A stretch of DNA of 64,000 nucleotides from Picocystis sp. L7 (Eukaryota > Chlorophyta > Picocystophyceae > Picocystales > Picocystaceae), in assembly GCA_020975725.1 (NCBI GenBank), contig QXJR01000026.1, forward strand, positions 1,116,001 to 1,180,000. The letters are read 5' to 3'. Under the pieces are notes generated by a model. It was given only the letters and a program-made list of their open reading frames with translations. It searched no databases and was not told the origin of the DNA. Numbering within the stretch: the stretch's first letter is position 1; each line of letters opens with the position of its first letter. Of this stretch, positions 41,714 to 54,676 are shown piece after piece. The position numbers and the translations under genes are program-made.

Positions 41714-44700
41714 GAGGACCTGTGCTAGGGGGGTTGCGCGATAAGTAATCTGCAGTGATATTTTGAGATCCTGGGCGGTACTCGACAGCGAAAGGTGCAA
41801 AGTATGCCAACTTCGCCGTCCAGCGCTGATCCCGGGGACTGAGTTGTTCTGCGGACTTGCTTTGCAAGTACATGCTGGCTTTGTTGTCTGTAAGGACAGT
41901 GAATCTCTGTCCAAAGAGAAGGTGCCGCCAATGCTGCAGAGCGTAGACGATAGCACAAGTCTCCTTCTCTGCTGGATGATAGTTCCTTTGTGCTGAATTG
42001 AACTTTTTAGAGTAATACTCAACTGGTTCCCAGGTGTTGGGGGAGGTTTCTTGTAGTAGTACAGCCCCCATACCCAAATCCGAAGCGTCAGTCTCAACGC
42101 GTATAGGCCGGTCTTCATCAAATAACTGTAAAATAGGTCCAGTAGTGAGCATACGCACAAGGTGTTCAAAGGCCTGGTCATGTTGAGCCTTCCAGAAACG
42201 ACAGAAGTCGTGGCGGTACTGTTTGCGAGTGAGCTCTGTAAGAGGTGAAGCAATCTCTGCATAATTGCGTACAAAACGCATGTAGAATTGACAAAGTCCC
42301 AGGAATGCTAAGTTTTGTTTGTGTGTGACAGGTTTAGGGAACTTTTGTATGCGCTCCACCAAATGGTCTGCACAACTGAGCTGGCCAGCATGTATGCGAA
42401 AACCAACCCATTCCAGCGTTCGGTGGAAGAAGTGACATTTTGACTCTTTCAGTCGTATGTCGTTACGCTGGCATACCTCGAGGAAGTCTTCCAAATGTTC
42501 AAAGTGTTTCTCTTGATCTACAGAGTGTATCAATATGTCATCCATATAGACCTTTAAAAAGGGCAATGCCCCAAAAATTCGATTCATCATTCTCTGGAAC
42601 ATTGCAGGGGCATTGGCCAGACCCATTGGCATAACCCTCCATACATAGCTGCCGAAAGGAGTAACAACTGCTGTCTTGTCAACATCTTCTCCATTCATGG
42701 GGAGTTGGTGAAAGCCGTCTAGGGCGTCTACTGATGAGAAGATACTTGACCCTCTCAAGTTCTGCAGGTGGTCATCTATTCGCGGCAACGGGTAGCGGTC
42801 CTTAATTGTGGCTGCATTTAGCATTCGATAGTCGAACACGACCCTCCACCCCCCATCCTTCTTTGGGATGAGGAGGACAGGTGCCCCCCAACTCGATCCC
42901 GCACAGACATCCATTTTCCCAGCGTCCACGTATTCGGTCAGCAGTTCGCGTAGAGCATCCTGCTGTTGTGGGGACAACCGATAATAGTTGCGATGCACCG
43001 GCTGAGTACCAGGTTCCAGCTGAATCTTGAATGACTCACCGGGTACGCGTTCGCAAGGTAAGGTGGTACGCTTTTCAAAGCAGAGCGCGTACTTGCTGAG
43101 CAGCTTCTGCAGTCTCTCTTGTTCGTTGGGTGACAGCGTGCAGGCATCACTGAGCTTACTGCGGAAGGTCGAAGTTTCTAGTTCTTCAGATGTTAGCTCA
43201 CAGGTGACATCAAGAGGTTGCACCATTAGTAATAAACATCCTTCTGTTTGCATGGCCTCTTTGATTTCAGAGGGGGGCACTATAAGGTCAAGTTTACGGG
43301 CTTTTAAAAATGCTGTGTCGCCCTGTACTTTATGAACTGTCCCATCAGGATGTTTAAGTTCCATGTACTGATGCTGCCAGTTTATGTGCAGCAAGAAGAG
43401 GTGGCAGAAGTCGACACCTAGTATGCATTCAAAGGTCTCAATGGGGGCCACACCGAAATAATGACTCACCTGGAAGGTATCGATTGTAATCTGTGCTTGA
43501 ATAACTTGGGCCTGGTGCACTTCTGTCCCTACTGCTAGGCTGAAATCAAAGTATTGGCCAGTAGGCCTCCAATTCTGCTGTGTTGGGTCATGCTTCTTCA
43601 GTTTTTCAAAGTAATGAATGCTTAAGAAGGAGTTGCTGGCAAGCGTGTCCACGTACGCCTGTGTGGACAGGTCAGTAGGACCTGTAGGTCCAACAGTACT
43701 GCTGGCTGTGAGGAACTCACAACGGGGGCGAGGGTTTGGCGACGCTCGTAAGGCTACCACCTGATCTGGGTATAAGTTGTTGAGAGTCAACGGATCAGAC
43801 CTCGCGCTTGCGGGTGGCACCTCTCCTGGCTCCATCCCGACGGCCTCTTCCGTCGGGAGGAGCCTGTTCAGTTTTTTGGCATCATTGGCTGGGTGTGACG
43901 GCAATGTTTTGCGTCATGCCCGTAGCGTCTACACTTGATGCACAAGGAATTACTCTGACAGAGTTGAAGTTGGTCTTGAGAAAGACTGGCTCCCAAAGGC
44001 AGACTTTTCATCTGTGTCTGCGCAGCCACTATCCTTTTTTGAAGTTCCTCCGATAAATCTCTGAATCGCTTGGCGGCCCGTCCTTCGATCGATCGTACGT
44101 TGGGGCGGTAGCTCCCTTCCTTCTGAGGTAAGGCATGGACAGTGGCCACAGATTTGGCTCCATGACCATTCTGATTGAGCGGCCTGACCGTGCGTGAAAC
44201 ACGCCGAGCTTTCTCTCTGTCCTGGGCTTCCACTTTCAATGCGATGGCTGCTATGCCCCATGGGGACACATCTGGCTTGCGTTCCAAATCAACCATCAGT
44301 TGCATGTGTTGCTCCACCTTATTGCCACTGTCATATGGCAGGCCGATGCGTAACCTGGTGGCGATGTCATCCTCATCAACCCTTGGACAGGTGGGGTCAT
44401 CGCTCATATTTATCACAAAACTCAGAAGAAGGAGGCGGTTCAAGTAAGTGATCACATTCTCCTTGTTTTGACGTAAACGAGCCCGCTGAAATTCTTTCCA
44501 AGCATCAGGCCCTGGGTCTCTTCTTTGAAAGGTCTCCTTGAGTAGACTGAAGAGAGACGGTAAGTTTGGAACGCGCTCCCGATCAGCCATGATAATATTA
44601 TCGACCATGATGCGGGCTGTGCCTGTCAAGGTCTGGAGTGCTAGTACTACCTGCTGAGTTGGATCGCTCGCGTAACCTTCAACCCAACAAGCAACCTCCC

Positions 44701-45163
44701 TATACCAGTGGGTGAGTGCATATGGGTCATCTATCACTTCCGTTCCATAGAAGCTTTTTGGCTTGGACAATGCCACTCCTTGCAACCGGTGGGAGCCTTC
44801 CATAGATTGGTACATCTTGGTGAGTGAATGAAGTCCTTGTTGGCTCAATGGTTGCATAGCCAGGTGGGAAGCATTCCCAGCTGCCTTCTCATTGGGTTCA
44901 ACTGATGGTGGAGTAGGTCCCTTGTCCTCGCGAGGGAAATCCTCCTCCCCAAGCGGTTCTTCTTCTTGCACTTGCGGGTCTTGAGCGGGGGTGTCGTTAC
45001 GCAAACGACGTAGTTGACTTTCCAACTCCTCCACTTGCTGAGCAAGGGCGGATCGAGCTTGTTGCTCACGTTCCAACTCACCTCTCAACCGTTGCATTCG
45101 TGTGGCGGTTCCGGAGAGGAATTCTTCCTCCGAGTCGCTCATCGCCAAGCGAGGCTTCGACAA

Positions 45164-45745
45164 TGTAGCGTCCAAGTAGGGTCGCGGACAGGGGACACTT
45201 GTGCAACGAGCGAGTTGCGGCTCTCAGCAGTCGTTGAGATCCTGGAAGAGGCTGATGAGGCGAGGAGGTCGTCTCGGAGGACAAGTAGAAAAGTGAATTG
45301 CAAGGCAAAGAGAGGGACTGGAGGTCCGTCTCTCAAAACCACTCAGTGGCGGTTGAGATGAGGGCAAGTGGGGCACAAGGAGGGTCCACGTGCTGCTGAC
45401 GGTCAAATCTGACCGTCCGTGCAGCCAGCCGTGGGGCGTCCGCCAGCTGTCCGAGTCATCGACACCGTCCAGCCTCCCCAGCCCTACCTTCTAGAAGTAC
45501 ACGGGGAAAGGGAATCCTTTCGACTCAACTCTACCGGTCAAGGGTTCCCTTCATCCCTTACTGAAACATGTCCATTGACCCGGGGCGTTCTGCATCTATT
45601 CCCGGGCTCTGTTGACCCACATTCAATCCAGACCCGGATCTATGGTATAACGGTAGTAGGGAGCAGTAAGGCAATGACTGCCCTTTTACTCCCCAAAGTC
45701 TCGGGGTCTTCACGCAGGGTCTCGTAGGGTCCCTGCTAGGCTACA
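45164..45745 (-). repeat. 5' LTR of gypsy element 1
   Basis: 582 bp, identical to the other LTR except for one base. It is followed on + by CTAT, matching the duplication at the other end. Confidence 0.95.
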
Positions 45746-47816
45746 CTATCTGGTCTGCTCATTGCTTGGTTATACCCATCAAATTTATCAGGTAAGTCTT
45801 TGGTAAGGAATGCGGTGTAGTCCGTTCTTCTGTTTGGCCGCAGATTATATCGCTAACCATTGTTTGGTTCTGTTTCCATGATCTGGTTGCTGATGCCAGT
45901 TTCTGGAGTTGGTTCTGCGGGTTATTCACTTGGGTCTTCACTTGAAGCTAAATGGGTATCATTGGCACCCATATCAGCCAATTCAGTGGGGGTATTCTCT
46001 CACTGGATTGGCTGGTGTTGGTAGCTTACCAATTCACCAAAGGTACGTTTTTCGTGAATCGTGGGGACGTATTCGCCCATCTTCTGTTCATTGAATCTGA
46101 CGTTTCTGCTTATGACCAGGTTGCTACCAGCAAGAACTCTGTAAGTGGTGGAGTTCTCGTAACCAAGGAGTATCCCTATGGTACTTCTTGGTTCGAACTT
46201 GCCAATAACTTTGTGTTTGGGGCGTAATACCCAACACTCGCAACCGAATACGCGCAGGTTTTTCAGGATTGCTTTTTGTCCAATGAATTTTTCATAGGGT
46301 GTCTGTTTATCAGCACCATTTGATTCAGGGAGTTTGTTCCTGGTGTAGCAGTAGTTTCTGACTGCTTCTCCCCAATACTTGGAAGGTAAGTTGCTGTTGG
46401 CTAACATGGTGCTTGCATGATCGCGCAAATCCCTGTTGAACCGTTCAACGTCATTCTGTTCAGGGGCATAACCAGCAGTCAGTTCATGACTGATTCCATG
46501 GTCATCTAGGTATGCCTTCAGGTCTGATCCGAGGATTTCTTGTCCTCGATCTGTTCTGATGGCTTTGACTTTTGAGTCACCAGAAAGTCTTTCCAGACTT
46601 GTGAGAGCTTGCTTGGTGAATTTGCCAGCTTCACCCTTGCTGGTCATCAGGTATGTCATCCCAAACTTTGTTGAGTGATCCAGTACTGACAATATGTGTG
46701 TGAATCCAACAGGTGTCTCGGGTTTTATTGGTCCCATCACATCCAGGTAAACCAGATCCAACGGTTTATACTGGTAATCCTTTGGCTGATGTTTTGTTGC
46801 TGTGCGCTTGCAGGTGATACAAGCTTCACAAGGTTCATCAATCTTGTATGGTAAGTTCAGCTTACGAATACGGATTGCGTTGACATGGCCAAGGTGTTGA
46901 TGCCAGATTTTTGCAGTTGCTTGTAGGCAGTAATAGTTGCCGTGTTTTGTACTGACTGAAAGTTATATCTTTCCTTTTTGTATTTTGCAGCCATTAGGAC
47001 CAAAAGTGACAGTCATTCCTCTACGGCACAGGTCCTTCACTGAGATTAGATTGGCTGATGCTTGTGGGATGTACAAAACATTCTGCAGAATTAGTTTTGT
47101 ATTTGGGCTATTGGTCAGTGTAAGCTCTGCGGTACCCATCAGTTGGGAGGTAAGTATGGATCCATCAGTGATCTCAACTTGCACTTCCTTTTTCTTGATT
47201 GAACTGACCTCTAATATGTCTTTGTTTCCAGTTATGTGCCATGATGCTCCAGAATCAATGATCCAGCCACCGTTAGTTTCGGTGGCCTGGTGACTGGTCA
47301 AAGCAGCCATCAGTTTTTGCATACCTTGGTTCTTTGGTTTACTTTTGGTCTTGGTTTTGTATTTGCTTGGTACAACTGGACCCTCAATGCCGTAATCTCG
47401 CAGTATGTTCCTTCAGGTATCGACTTCATGCCCGATTTTCTGGCAGTACTGACACTTCATTTTTTGTTTTTGCGCAGGTGCTGCAAGTGGATTTTGAGCA
47501 GTTGCTTGGAGATTTCTAGCAAAGTAGCTCATATTTACACTGAGCTTGGCTTCCTCTTGCACAAGAATCCTTCTGATGTCAGCAAAAGACTTCACCTCTC
47601 CCACCAAATCCAGCATGGTGGTGAGAGTGTTGTACTCTGCAGGTAAGGGGTTGAGTACGATTGTGACTTTCTCTTTTTCAGAGATGGTCACCCCGATGTT
47701 TCTCAGTCCATTTGCAATTTGTACTAACCTATTCAAGTATTGCTCGATGCTCTCTTCTGGTACTTTCTTGAACTTGCTTAATTCAGATTTCAATGCCCTT
47801 CCACGGACAAATCCAG

Positions 47817-48373
47817 TGTAGCACAGCCGTGCTTGGACAGGGCCCCTTCGAGCCCCTGACCCTGCCTCAGTAGGGTCGCGATCTTCCAGCGTACTTGCCC
47901 AAAAGGAATGGGGATAAAGACCCCCTTTCAACGGGAGACGCCCCGGTACAGCCTGATACCACAGTAAGGGACTATCGGACAGGCTACCCGGGGCCACCCG
48001 ACTGGGAACCCGGGACTTTCGATAGCAGATCCTCACCATATCTACCACCCCGGGGCGAGGTCTCGAGAAGGGACTATCGAGACTGCCTGGACGACCGAAC
48101 TAGCTCGTACAACCGTCGGATCCGCACGTGGGACCCACGTGCGCGCCCCTGAGCGTGTCTACCCGTCGAGGGCGGGGCGTGACAGGCTGTTAGCCGCCTT
48201 TCCAAACCCGAAGGCTGAGGGCGAAAGGGGTATTCCTAAGCGAGACCCCAACATGTAAAATCACTTTCCACTTGCGCCGACTTGGTGTGCGCCACCAGCC
48301 TCGACGCCTCCCAACCCTCTCCTCGAAGTCGCCTCCGTCTTCTCGTAAGTCCTGAGCATCGCGTAACGCAACA
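47817..48373 (+). repeat. 5' LTR of gypsy element 2
   Basis: 557 bp, TGTAGCACAG...GCAACA. It contains the near-perfect palindrome GCACGTGGGACCCACGTGC at 48124-48142. Confidence 0.92.
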
Positions 48374-51300
48374 GTGTCTAAGCTTTACGAAAGCATGAGT
48401 GACGGCGAAGAAGAGAACCCGTTGGGAACTGCCACTCGCATGCAACGATTGCGAGAAGAACTCATACGTGAGCAACAGGCTCGTGCCACGCTTGCAGAGC
48501 AAGTGCACCAGCTGGAAAGTCAGCTACAACGCCGACAAACTCAAACTACTACTTTTGAGGACGTGCCTCAAGATACCAAGGAGGACTGGACGGAAGACGC
48601 CCTCTCCTCCCAAGAAGATCAGCCTTCCCCGGAAGAAGAAGACGCTCTCCCGCCGGTCGTCGTTCATGCGCTAAATGAAAAAGGTCTTCAGAGCCTTACA
48701 AAGCTCTACAAGTCAATGGGCGAATCGCAGCGCTTGCAAGGAGTCTCGTTGGCGCGACCTTCCAACTTCTCTGGCTTGGAGGTTGTTGAAGACCCGTACG
48801 CCCTCACCCATTGGTACCGCGAGGTATCTTGCTGGGTACAGGGCTACGCGAAAGACCCCATTCAGCAAGTGGTTTTAGGCTTGTTGACTTTGAAAGGCAC
48901 AGCCTGAATCATGGTAGACAACATCATTATGTCAGACCCCAAGAGAGTGAGTGATTTGATATCACTCTTCCAGATCCTCAAGGAAACCTTCCAGCGCCGA
49001 GACCCAGGTCCTGACGCGTGGAAAGAGTTTCAGAGAGCGCGACTCCGCACAAACAGAGAGAATGTTATCGGCTTCTTGAATCGCTTGTTGTTGCTGAGTT
49101 TCGTAATCAACATGAGCGAGGATCCTACATGCCCGACGGTCAGTGAGAGCGACATCGCGACTAAACTGCGGATGGGACTGCCTTACAACATCAGCATCCA
49201 GCTAGAACAGCACATGCAACTGATGGTTGATGTGGGCAGCGTTCCGGACATCTCTCCCTGGGGCATCGCTGCCACCGCCCTCAAGGTTGAGGCACAGGAA
49301 CGCGAAAAGTCACGGATGACCAACCGTCAACCCCGGCCCGCTGAAAATAAGGTCAACCGGACCCTAATTACAACTGCTGTCCATGCCTTACCGGAGCGCT
49401 CGCCTACGGAGGACCGTCCAAAGTGGAGCACCAGCGGCAGCGCGGCAAAAAGGTTCCGAGACCTACCAGAATCTCTCCAGAAAAGGACCGTGGAGCTCCA
49501 AAAGGAACCCCAGGACTTGCCGTTGGGAGCTACACTGACCCCGGACCAGCAGCAGCGATGCGCCAGCAATTCCTTGTGTATCAGGTGCCGACGTTACGGT
49601 CACGATGCACGGAACTGCCAGCAAACCAAGCCTATGATACCAAAAAACTGAATTGGCTCCTCCTGACAGAAGAGGCTGTCAGGATGGAGCCAGGAGAGGC
49701 ATCATCAATAGACGCATGGTCAGACCTTTCTTGCCTTAGCAACCTTTATCCTGACCAGGTGGTGCCACTACGAGCGTCGCCGAATCCTCGACCCCGCTGT
49801 GAGTTTCTTATTGCGGACGGCTACATAGGACCTGCAGGGTCCAATGAACTTGCAACCGAGGCGTACGTAGATACCCTGGCCGGTAACTCCTTTCTCAGCA
49901 GAGAATACTTTAAGGAATTACAACGCAGTGATCCCCTACGCGTCACATGGAGACCTACAAGACAATACTTCAATTTCAGCTTGGCCGTGGGAACGGTAGT
50001 GCATCGAGCCCATGTCATTGAAGCCCAGTTGACCATTGGAACCTTCCAGGTGCAACACCAATTCGGGGTAGCCCCCATTGAATCCTTTGATTGCATTCTT
50101 GGTGTAGACTTTTGCCACAAGTTCTTAGTGCAGCTAAATTGGCAGGAACAGATCATGGAGTTGAGGGACGAGCAAGGAAAAACTCACCAAGTTCAGGGCG
50201 ACACTGCCTTTATCAAGTCTCGCAAGCTTACTCTGATTGTCCTTGCTTCAGACGTCCCTGACGCTGTTACGTTAGAAGGATGCCTCTTGCTGATGGTCCA
50301 ACCGCTGGACACCACATACGAGCTCAACGCTGAAGAACTGGATACTGCTGCGTTCCGCGGCCGCCTCAGCAATGCTTGCGACCTCACTTCTAATGAGGAA
50401 CAGCGCTTACAGAAATTACTGGAGAAACACCAGAGGTGTTTCCAGAAACGCACGAATATACCGGTAGAACGAACTCCGGGCAAATCCTTTAAAATTCACG
50501 TGGAACCTGGTACACAGCCGGTGCATTGCAACTACTATCGGCTCTCGCCCCACCAGTAGGATGCCCTGCGAGAACTACTTATAGAATATAAGGATGCGGG
50601 GAAGATGGATATATGCGCCGGGTCCAGTTGGGGTGCCCCGGTACTCCTCATCCCCAAGAAGGATGGGGGCTGGAGAGTCGTTTTCGACTACCGCATCCTT
50701 AATGCAGCAACCATTAAGGACCGCTATCCTCTTCCCAGAATTGACGATCATCTGCAGAATTTAGGACAGTCCTACATATTCTCCTCCGTAGATGCGCTCG
50801 GTGGATTTCACCAGATTCCTATGGACCGCAACGACATAGACAAGACAGCTGTGGTAACGCCTTTTGGGAGCTACGTTTGGAAGGTCATGCCTATGGGACT
50901 GGCCAACGCACCGGCCATGTTCCAGCGAATGATGAATCGCATCTTTGGTAACTTGCCCTTCCTGAAAGTATATATGGATGACATATTGATCCATTCTGCT
51001 GATAAACAGGAGCACTTCCAACATTTGGCACAGTTCCTACGAGTGTGCCAGGATAACGATATACGACTTAAGGAGTCCAAAGCCACTTTTTCCAGCAGAT
51101 CTTGGAATGGGTCGGATTTAGGATCCAGAGCGGACAGCTCAGCTGTGCTGACCACCTGGTAGAGCGCATCCGTAAATTCCCCTGACCAGTTACGCACAAA
51201 CAGAACCTGGCTTTCCTGGGACTATGTCAGTTCTATATGCGCTTCGTGCAAAATTATGCGGAGCTCGCAGCGCCCCTCACCGAGCTTACGCGCAAACAGT

Positions 51301-51804
51301 ACAAGCATGACTTTCAACACTATTGGAAGGATCAGCATGAGAGGTCCTTTAAGGATTTAGTACAGCATCTTACCTCAGGACCTGTTCTGCAGTTGTTTGA
51401 TGAAGATCGATCCATACGGGTGGAAACCGATGCTTCAGACCAGGGCATGGGTGCTGTCCTGCTACAAGAATCCACTCCTAACAATTGGCTACCAGTGGAG
51501 TATTGGTCCAAGAAATTCAACTCCGCACAGCGTAACTACCATCCTGCTAAAAAGGAAACCTGTGCGATAGTATATGCACTCCACCATTGGCGCCACCTGC
51601 TGTTTGGACAACCTTTCACCGTATTGACAGACAACAAAGCCAGCATGTATCTACAAACCAAGTCTGCGGAACAGCTGAGCCCGCGCGATCAACGATGGGT
51701 TGCGAAGTTGGCTTACTTTGCTCCCTTTGCAGTAGAATACAGGCCTGGACCTGAAAACATAGCAGCAGATTACCTATCGCGACAAGGCTTAGGGACTGGT
51801 TACC

Positions 51805-52690
51805 CGATCATCAGAATATTGGACCTTTGCGCAGGCATGGGGACTGTTCTGCGCGCTTTGTGGCATCTGCTTCCCGCAGGGTCCCCGATACAGATCGATT
51901 ACATCGCTGTGGAACTAGAACAGGATGCCCGCCAGGTCATTCAACGGGTATTCGCAGATATACACCTGGACCGACCAGGGCTGTTCACCCGTACCGATAT
52001 TTTTCGATATGGGAACGATGTCCGATCTCTGGCTCACCGACGCAAACTGCCAAAAATCGATGTGCTAACAGCAGGAGTGCCCTGCCAACCCTTCTCAAAA
52101 GCAAACACATCAAAACAGCACCCTAGTTACGGATTACGAGATGAAAGAGAGCTGTTTACCACAGTATACAACATACATTGCCGCTTGGGTTCACCTGACT
52201 ACATTATTGAGTGCACCCCTTTTGCTGGTCATTTACAAGAAGACTTCCTACAAATTGCAGAAATGTTTGGGGAACCGACACTACATGACCTGTCCTTGTT
52301 TTGCCCTCAGAAACGCATGAGGTACTATTGGACTTCCCTTCCAACCATTTCACAGGTCCATCATATTCCTGGGTTACCTATGACCTGGTCTGAATGCCTC
52401 GAGGACGGCGCTTCACCGCCCACAGATTCCCTCAAGCAGCCAATACAGAAGTGTCCCACTTTGATGGCATCCGTTAATTCACACAGCGATCGCAGTAAGG
52501 CAACCTGGGTGTACGACTGCCAGGGGACTGCCCGTCCATTGAATATATCAGAAAAGGAAAGACTTACAGGCATGGAGGTAGGGGACACCGCTGCCTTGAA
52601 GGTAACGGAGGCCGCTCGACACCGGATGTGCGGTAATGCTTTCCCCGTAGCCTGGATAGCCCATCCGCTGGATTTGCTTATCATGAAGCA
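51805..52690 (+). other. C5 cytosine-DNA methyltransferase domain inside gypsy-2 pol
   Basis: Homologous to the domain of element 1 and in the same place between RNase H and integrase. Motifs seen are LDLCAGMGTVLRAL, GVPCQPFSKANTS, IIECTPFAGHL, QKRMRYYW, GMEVGDTAA and RMCGNAFPVAW. The methyltransferase stretch reads open although the element as a whole is broken. The two copies are similar but clearly diverged, so the domain was already part of their common ancestor. Confidence 0.9.
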
Positions 52691-54676
52691 CGCAGGAACG
52701 CTTAGACCGCTAGCTAGCCGGAGTCTCGCAGAGACTGTGTGTGTTCAAAGCAAGCCAACTGCTGTGCTGTCCGCGCTTACGGAGCCGCAACCCGCATCAT
52801 ACATACAGCGCTTGCGTTCAGCGGCCCAAAAGGACTCAGAATATACTTCGAAACTGGAAGCCCCCCCTCCGTACCTTCGGGCCGTCGATGGATTGTTGTT
52901 TCATAAACCAGTACCAAACCAGCAGGGATCCTATGAAGGACCCGCTGTTGTACTGGTACGAGAGGACCGTGCACTGCGACAAGACCTGCTCCACCTGGTA
53001 CACGATCAATCACACTTTGGAGCTCAGCGCGCTTATATGACTGTCAAGAGACATTTTGCATGGAAGGGGATGAAGGGACACGTGTAGACCTTTGTCTCCC
53101 AATGCCCAACCTGTCAACTCCAGAAACCAGGCAATACCACATCGCGACAGCCTCTGTTCCCAGAAACAAGGTTCTACCCATATGCATTTCACACAGTGGT
53201 TTTGGATGTGGTGGAGGGACTGCCCCTCACCTCTAAAGGGCACAATGGAGTCCTAACCATAGTGGACGGATTCACAAAATATGCTATTTACCTTCCCATA
53301 CACACTTCATGGAGCGCGTTCCGCCAAGCCCAGTGCATATTGGATGCACTTGTGTACAAGTTTCATACTCCACAGCGCATACACACAGATAACGGGCCAG
53401 CATACCGGCAGCTGTTTCGGGCCTTTTGCGCGGCACTCGGAACCCAGCATGTCACAGGTACTCCTTACCACTCACAGTCGCAAGGTGGAGGAGAGCGACA
53501 GCATCGCACTTTGCTCCAACAGTTGCGCGTAACTTGTGATGACCGTAGAAATTGGGATGACTACTTACAGGCTGCAGCACACGCGTACAACGACAGCGCG
53601 CACACGGTCACCAAAGTAGCCCCGTTTGTCGCCTTGTACGGATGCCATTCCTGACTTCCTTGGCACCTGCAACTCTTGACCCTACCAGAACCTAATGTTT
53701 CTCAGCTGGTCTCCACTCATGACGAGAGGATCCATTCCTTCCTGGAAAAACAACGAGCAGTGTACAAGCAGATCCTTAAACACCTATGCGCACAGGCCGA
53801 AAAGATGCAAGCCCAACTTGCCAACCTGCCTGCCCGAACATTCAAAGTAGGAGATCAGGTCAAGGTACAGTATGGTCTGAAAGGAGCAACGGGAAAACAC
53901 AAACTGGATCCTTACTATGTGGGGCCATTTACGATTGCGGAGGATCTGAGCAATGGGGCATACAAATTACATATCCCCCCAAACTCTCCCTACTCGGACA
54001 GATTCAATGCAGACAGACTAGCCTTGTGGAGTGATTCAGACTTGACGCTGTTTCATGCTCCACACGATATTGGAAACTCACCAGCCCGCTTGCCACCCGA
54101 CTGCAGGGTGGAACCAACCATCGCCATCCGTCGATATCTGCTGAGAGACTATCGCTACTTCCCGCATAAACCGGTCCGTTACTGGGTACCGACAGACTCT
54201 GCAGAAACGCCGTATGTATGGGTGGATGAGTCCAGCTATGTTGGATGAATTCCTCAGTCTAGAGGAAAATAATGGTTGTATCCCAGAAAGGGGTATCATT
54301 GATGAAAACAAAGAGGCAGTGAAAACACACAAACAACAAATCTACTTACAATATCCGAGCCCAATACTTGTTAATACCTGGACCTCCGCCCGATTACCAC
54401 TGCAAACCCGAAAACGGCCAGCGTTCAAGCCGCCGCATATACTACTGAATGCTATTGTGCAAGAGCTTTTCCACATATCCGAGACTAATCAAGCATACTA
54501 CCAGGGCCTAGTTATCAAGGTGAAGAAGCAGACCTGCACCATACAGTGGACGGATGGGCATAAAAGCCAACATACACAAGCAGAAGTTCGTTCGATGCTT
54601 TATGACCCAGTGAGTCAGGCCTATGATTTCCTCAGCTAGTAATGTGTGTCAATGGATACGACAGAAGCCAGGAGAG

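Larger units (their letters stand above)
38258..45745 (-). mobile_element. Ty3/gypsy element 1 with cytosine methyltransferase in pol; looks whole and very young
   Basis: The 7488-bp element is inserted in the copia fossil with target duplication CTAT (38254-38257 and 45746-45749). LTRs of 582 bp at both ends (TGTAG...CTACA) differ at one position, so it is very young. Gag (45139-43868) has a coiled coil and a zinc knuckle (CIKCRRYGHDAKHC). Pol (43904-38871, 1677 residues) overlaps the end of gag in another frame, as gypsy elements that use frameshifting do. Pol order: retropepsin-like domain, reverse transcriptase (YMDDILIHS), RNase H, C5 cytosine methyltransferase, HHCC zinc finger and integrase, a chromodomain-like segment and a Tudor-like tail. 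Confidence 0.95.
35517..47816 (-). mobile_element. Ty1/copia retroelement fossil, interrupted by younger insertions
   Basis: From right to left on the minus strand the copia order is readable: gag with zinc knuckle (CQYCQKIGHEVDT), protease, integrase (46000-46761), reverse transcriptase (around 37.6-38.2 kb, YVDDILIAG) and RNase H (35836-36702). A probable 3' LTR lies at the left end. The element is broken in several places, besides the large insertions it carries. The 5' part of gag is cut off at 47817 by a gypsy element, and its 5' LTR was not found. The nesting shows it is the oldest layer here. Confidence 0.85.
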
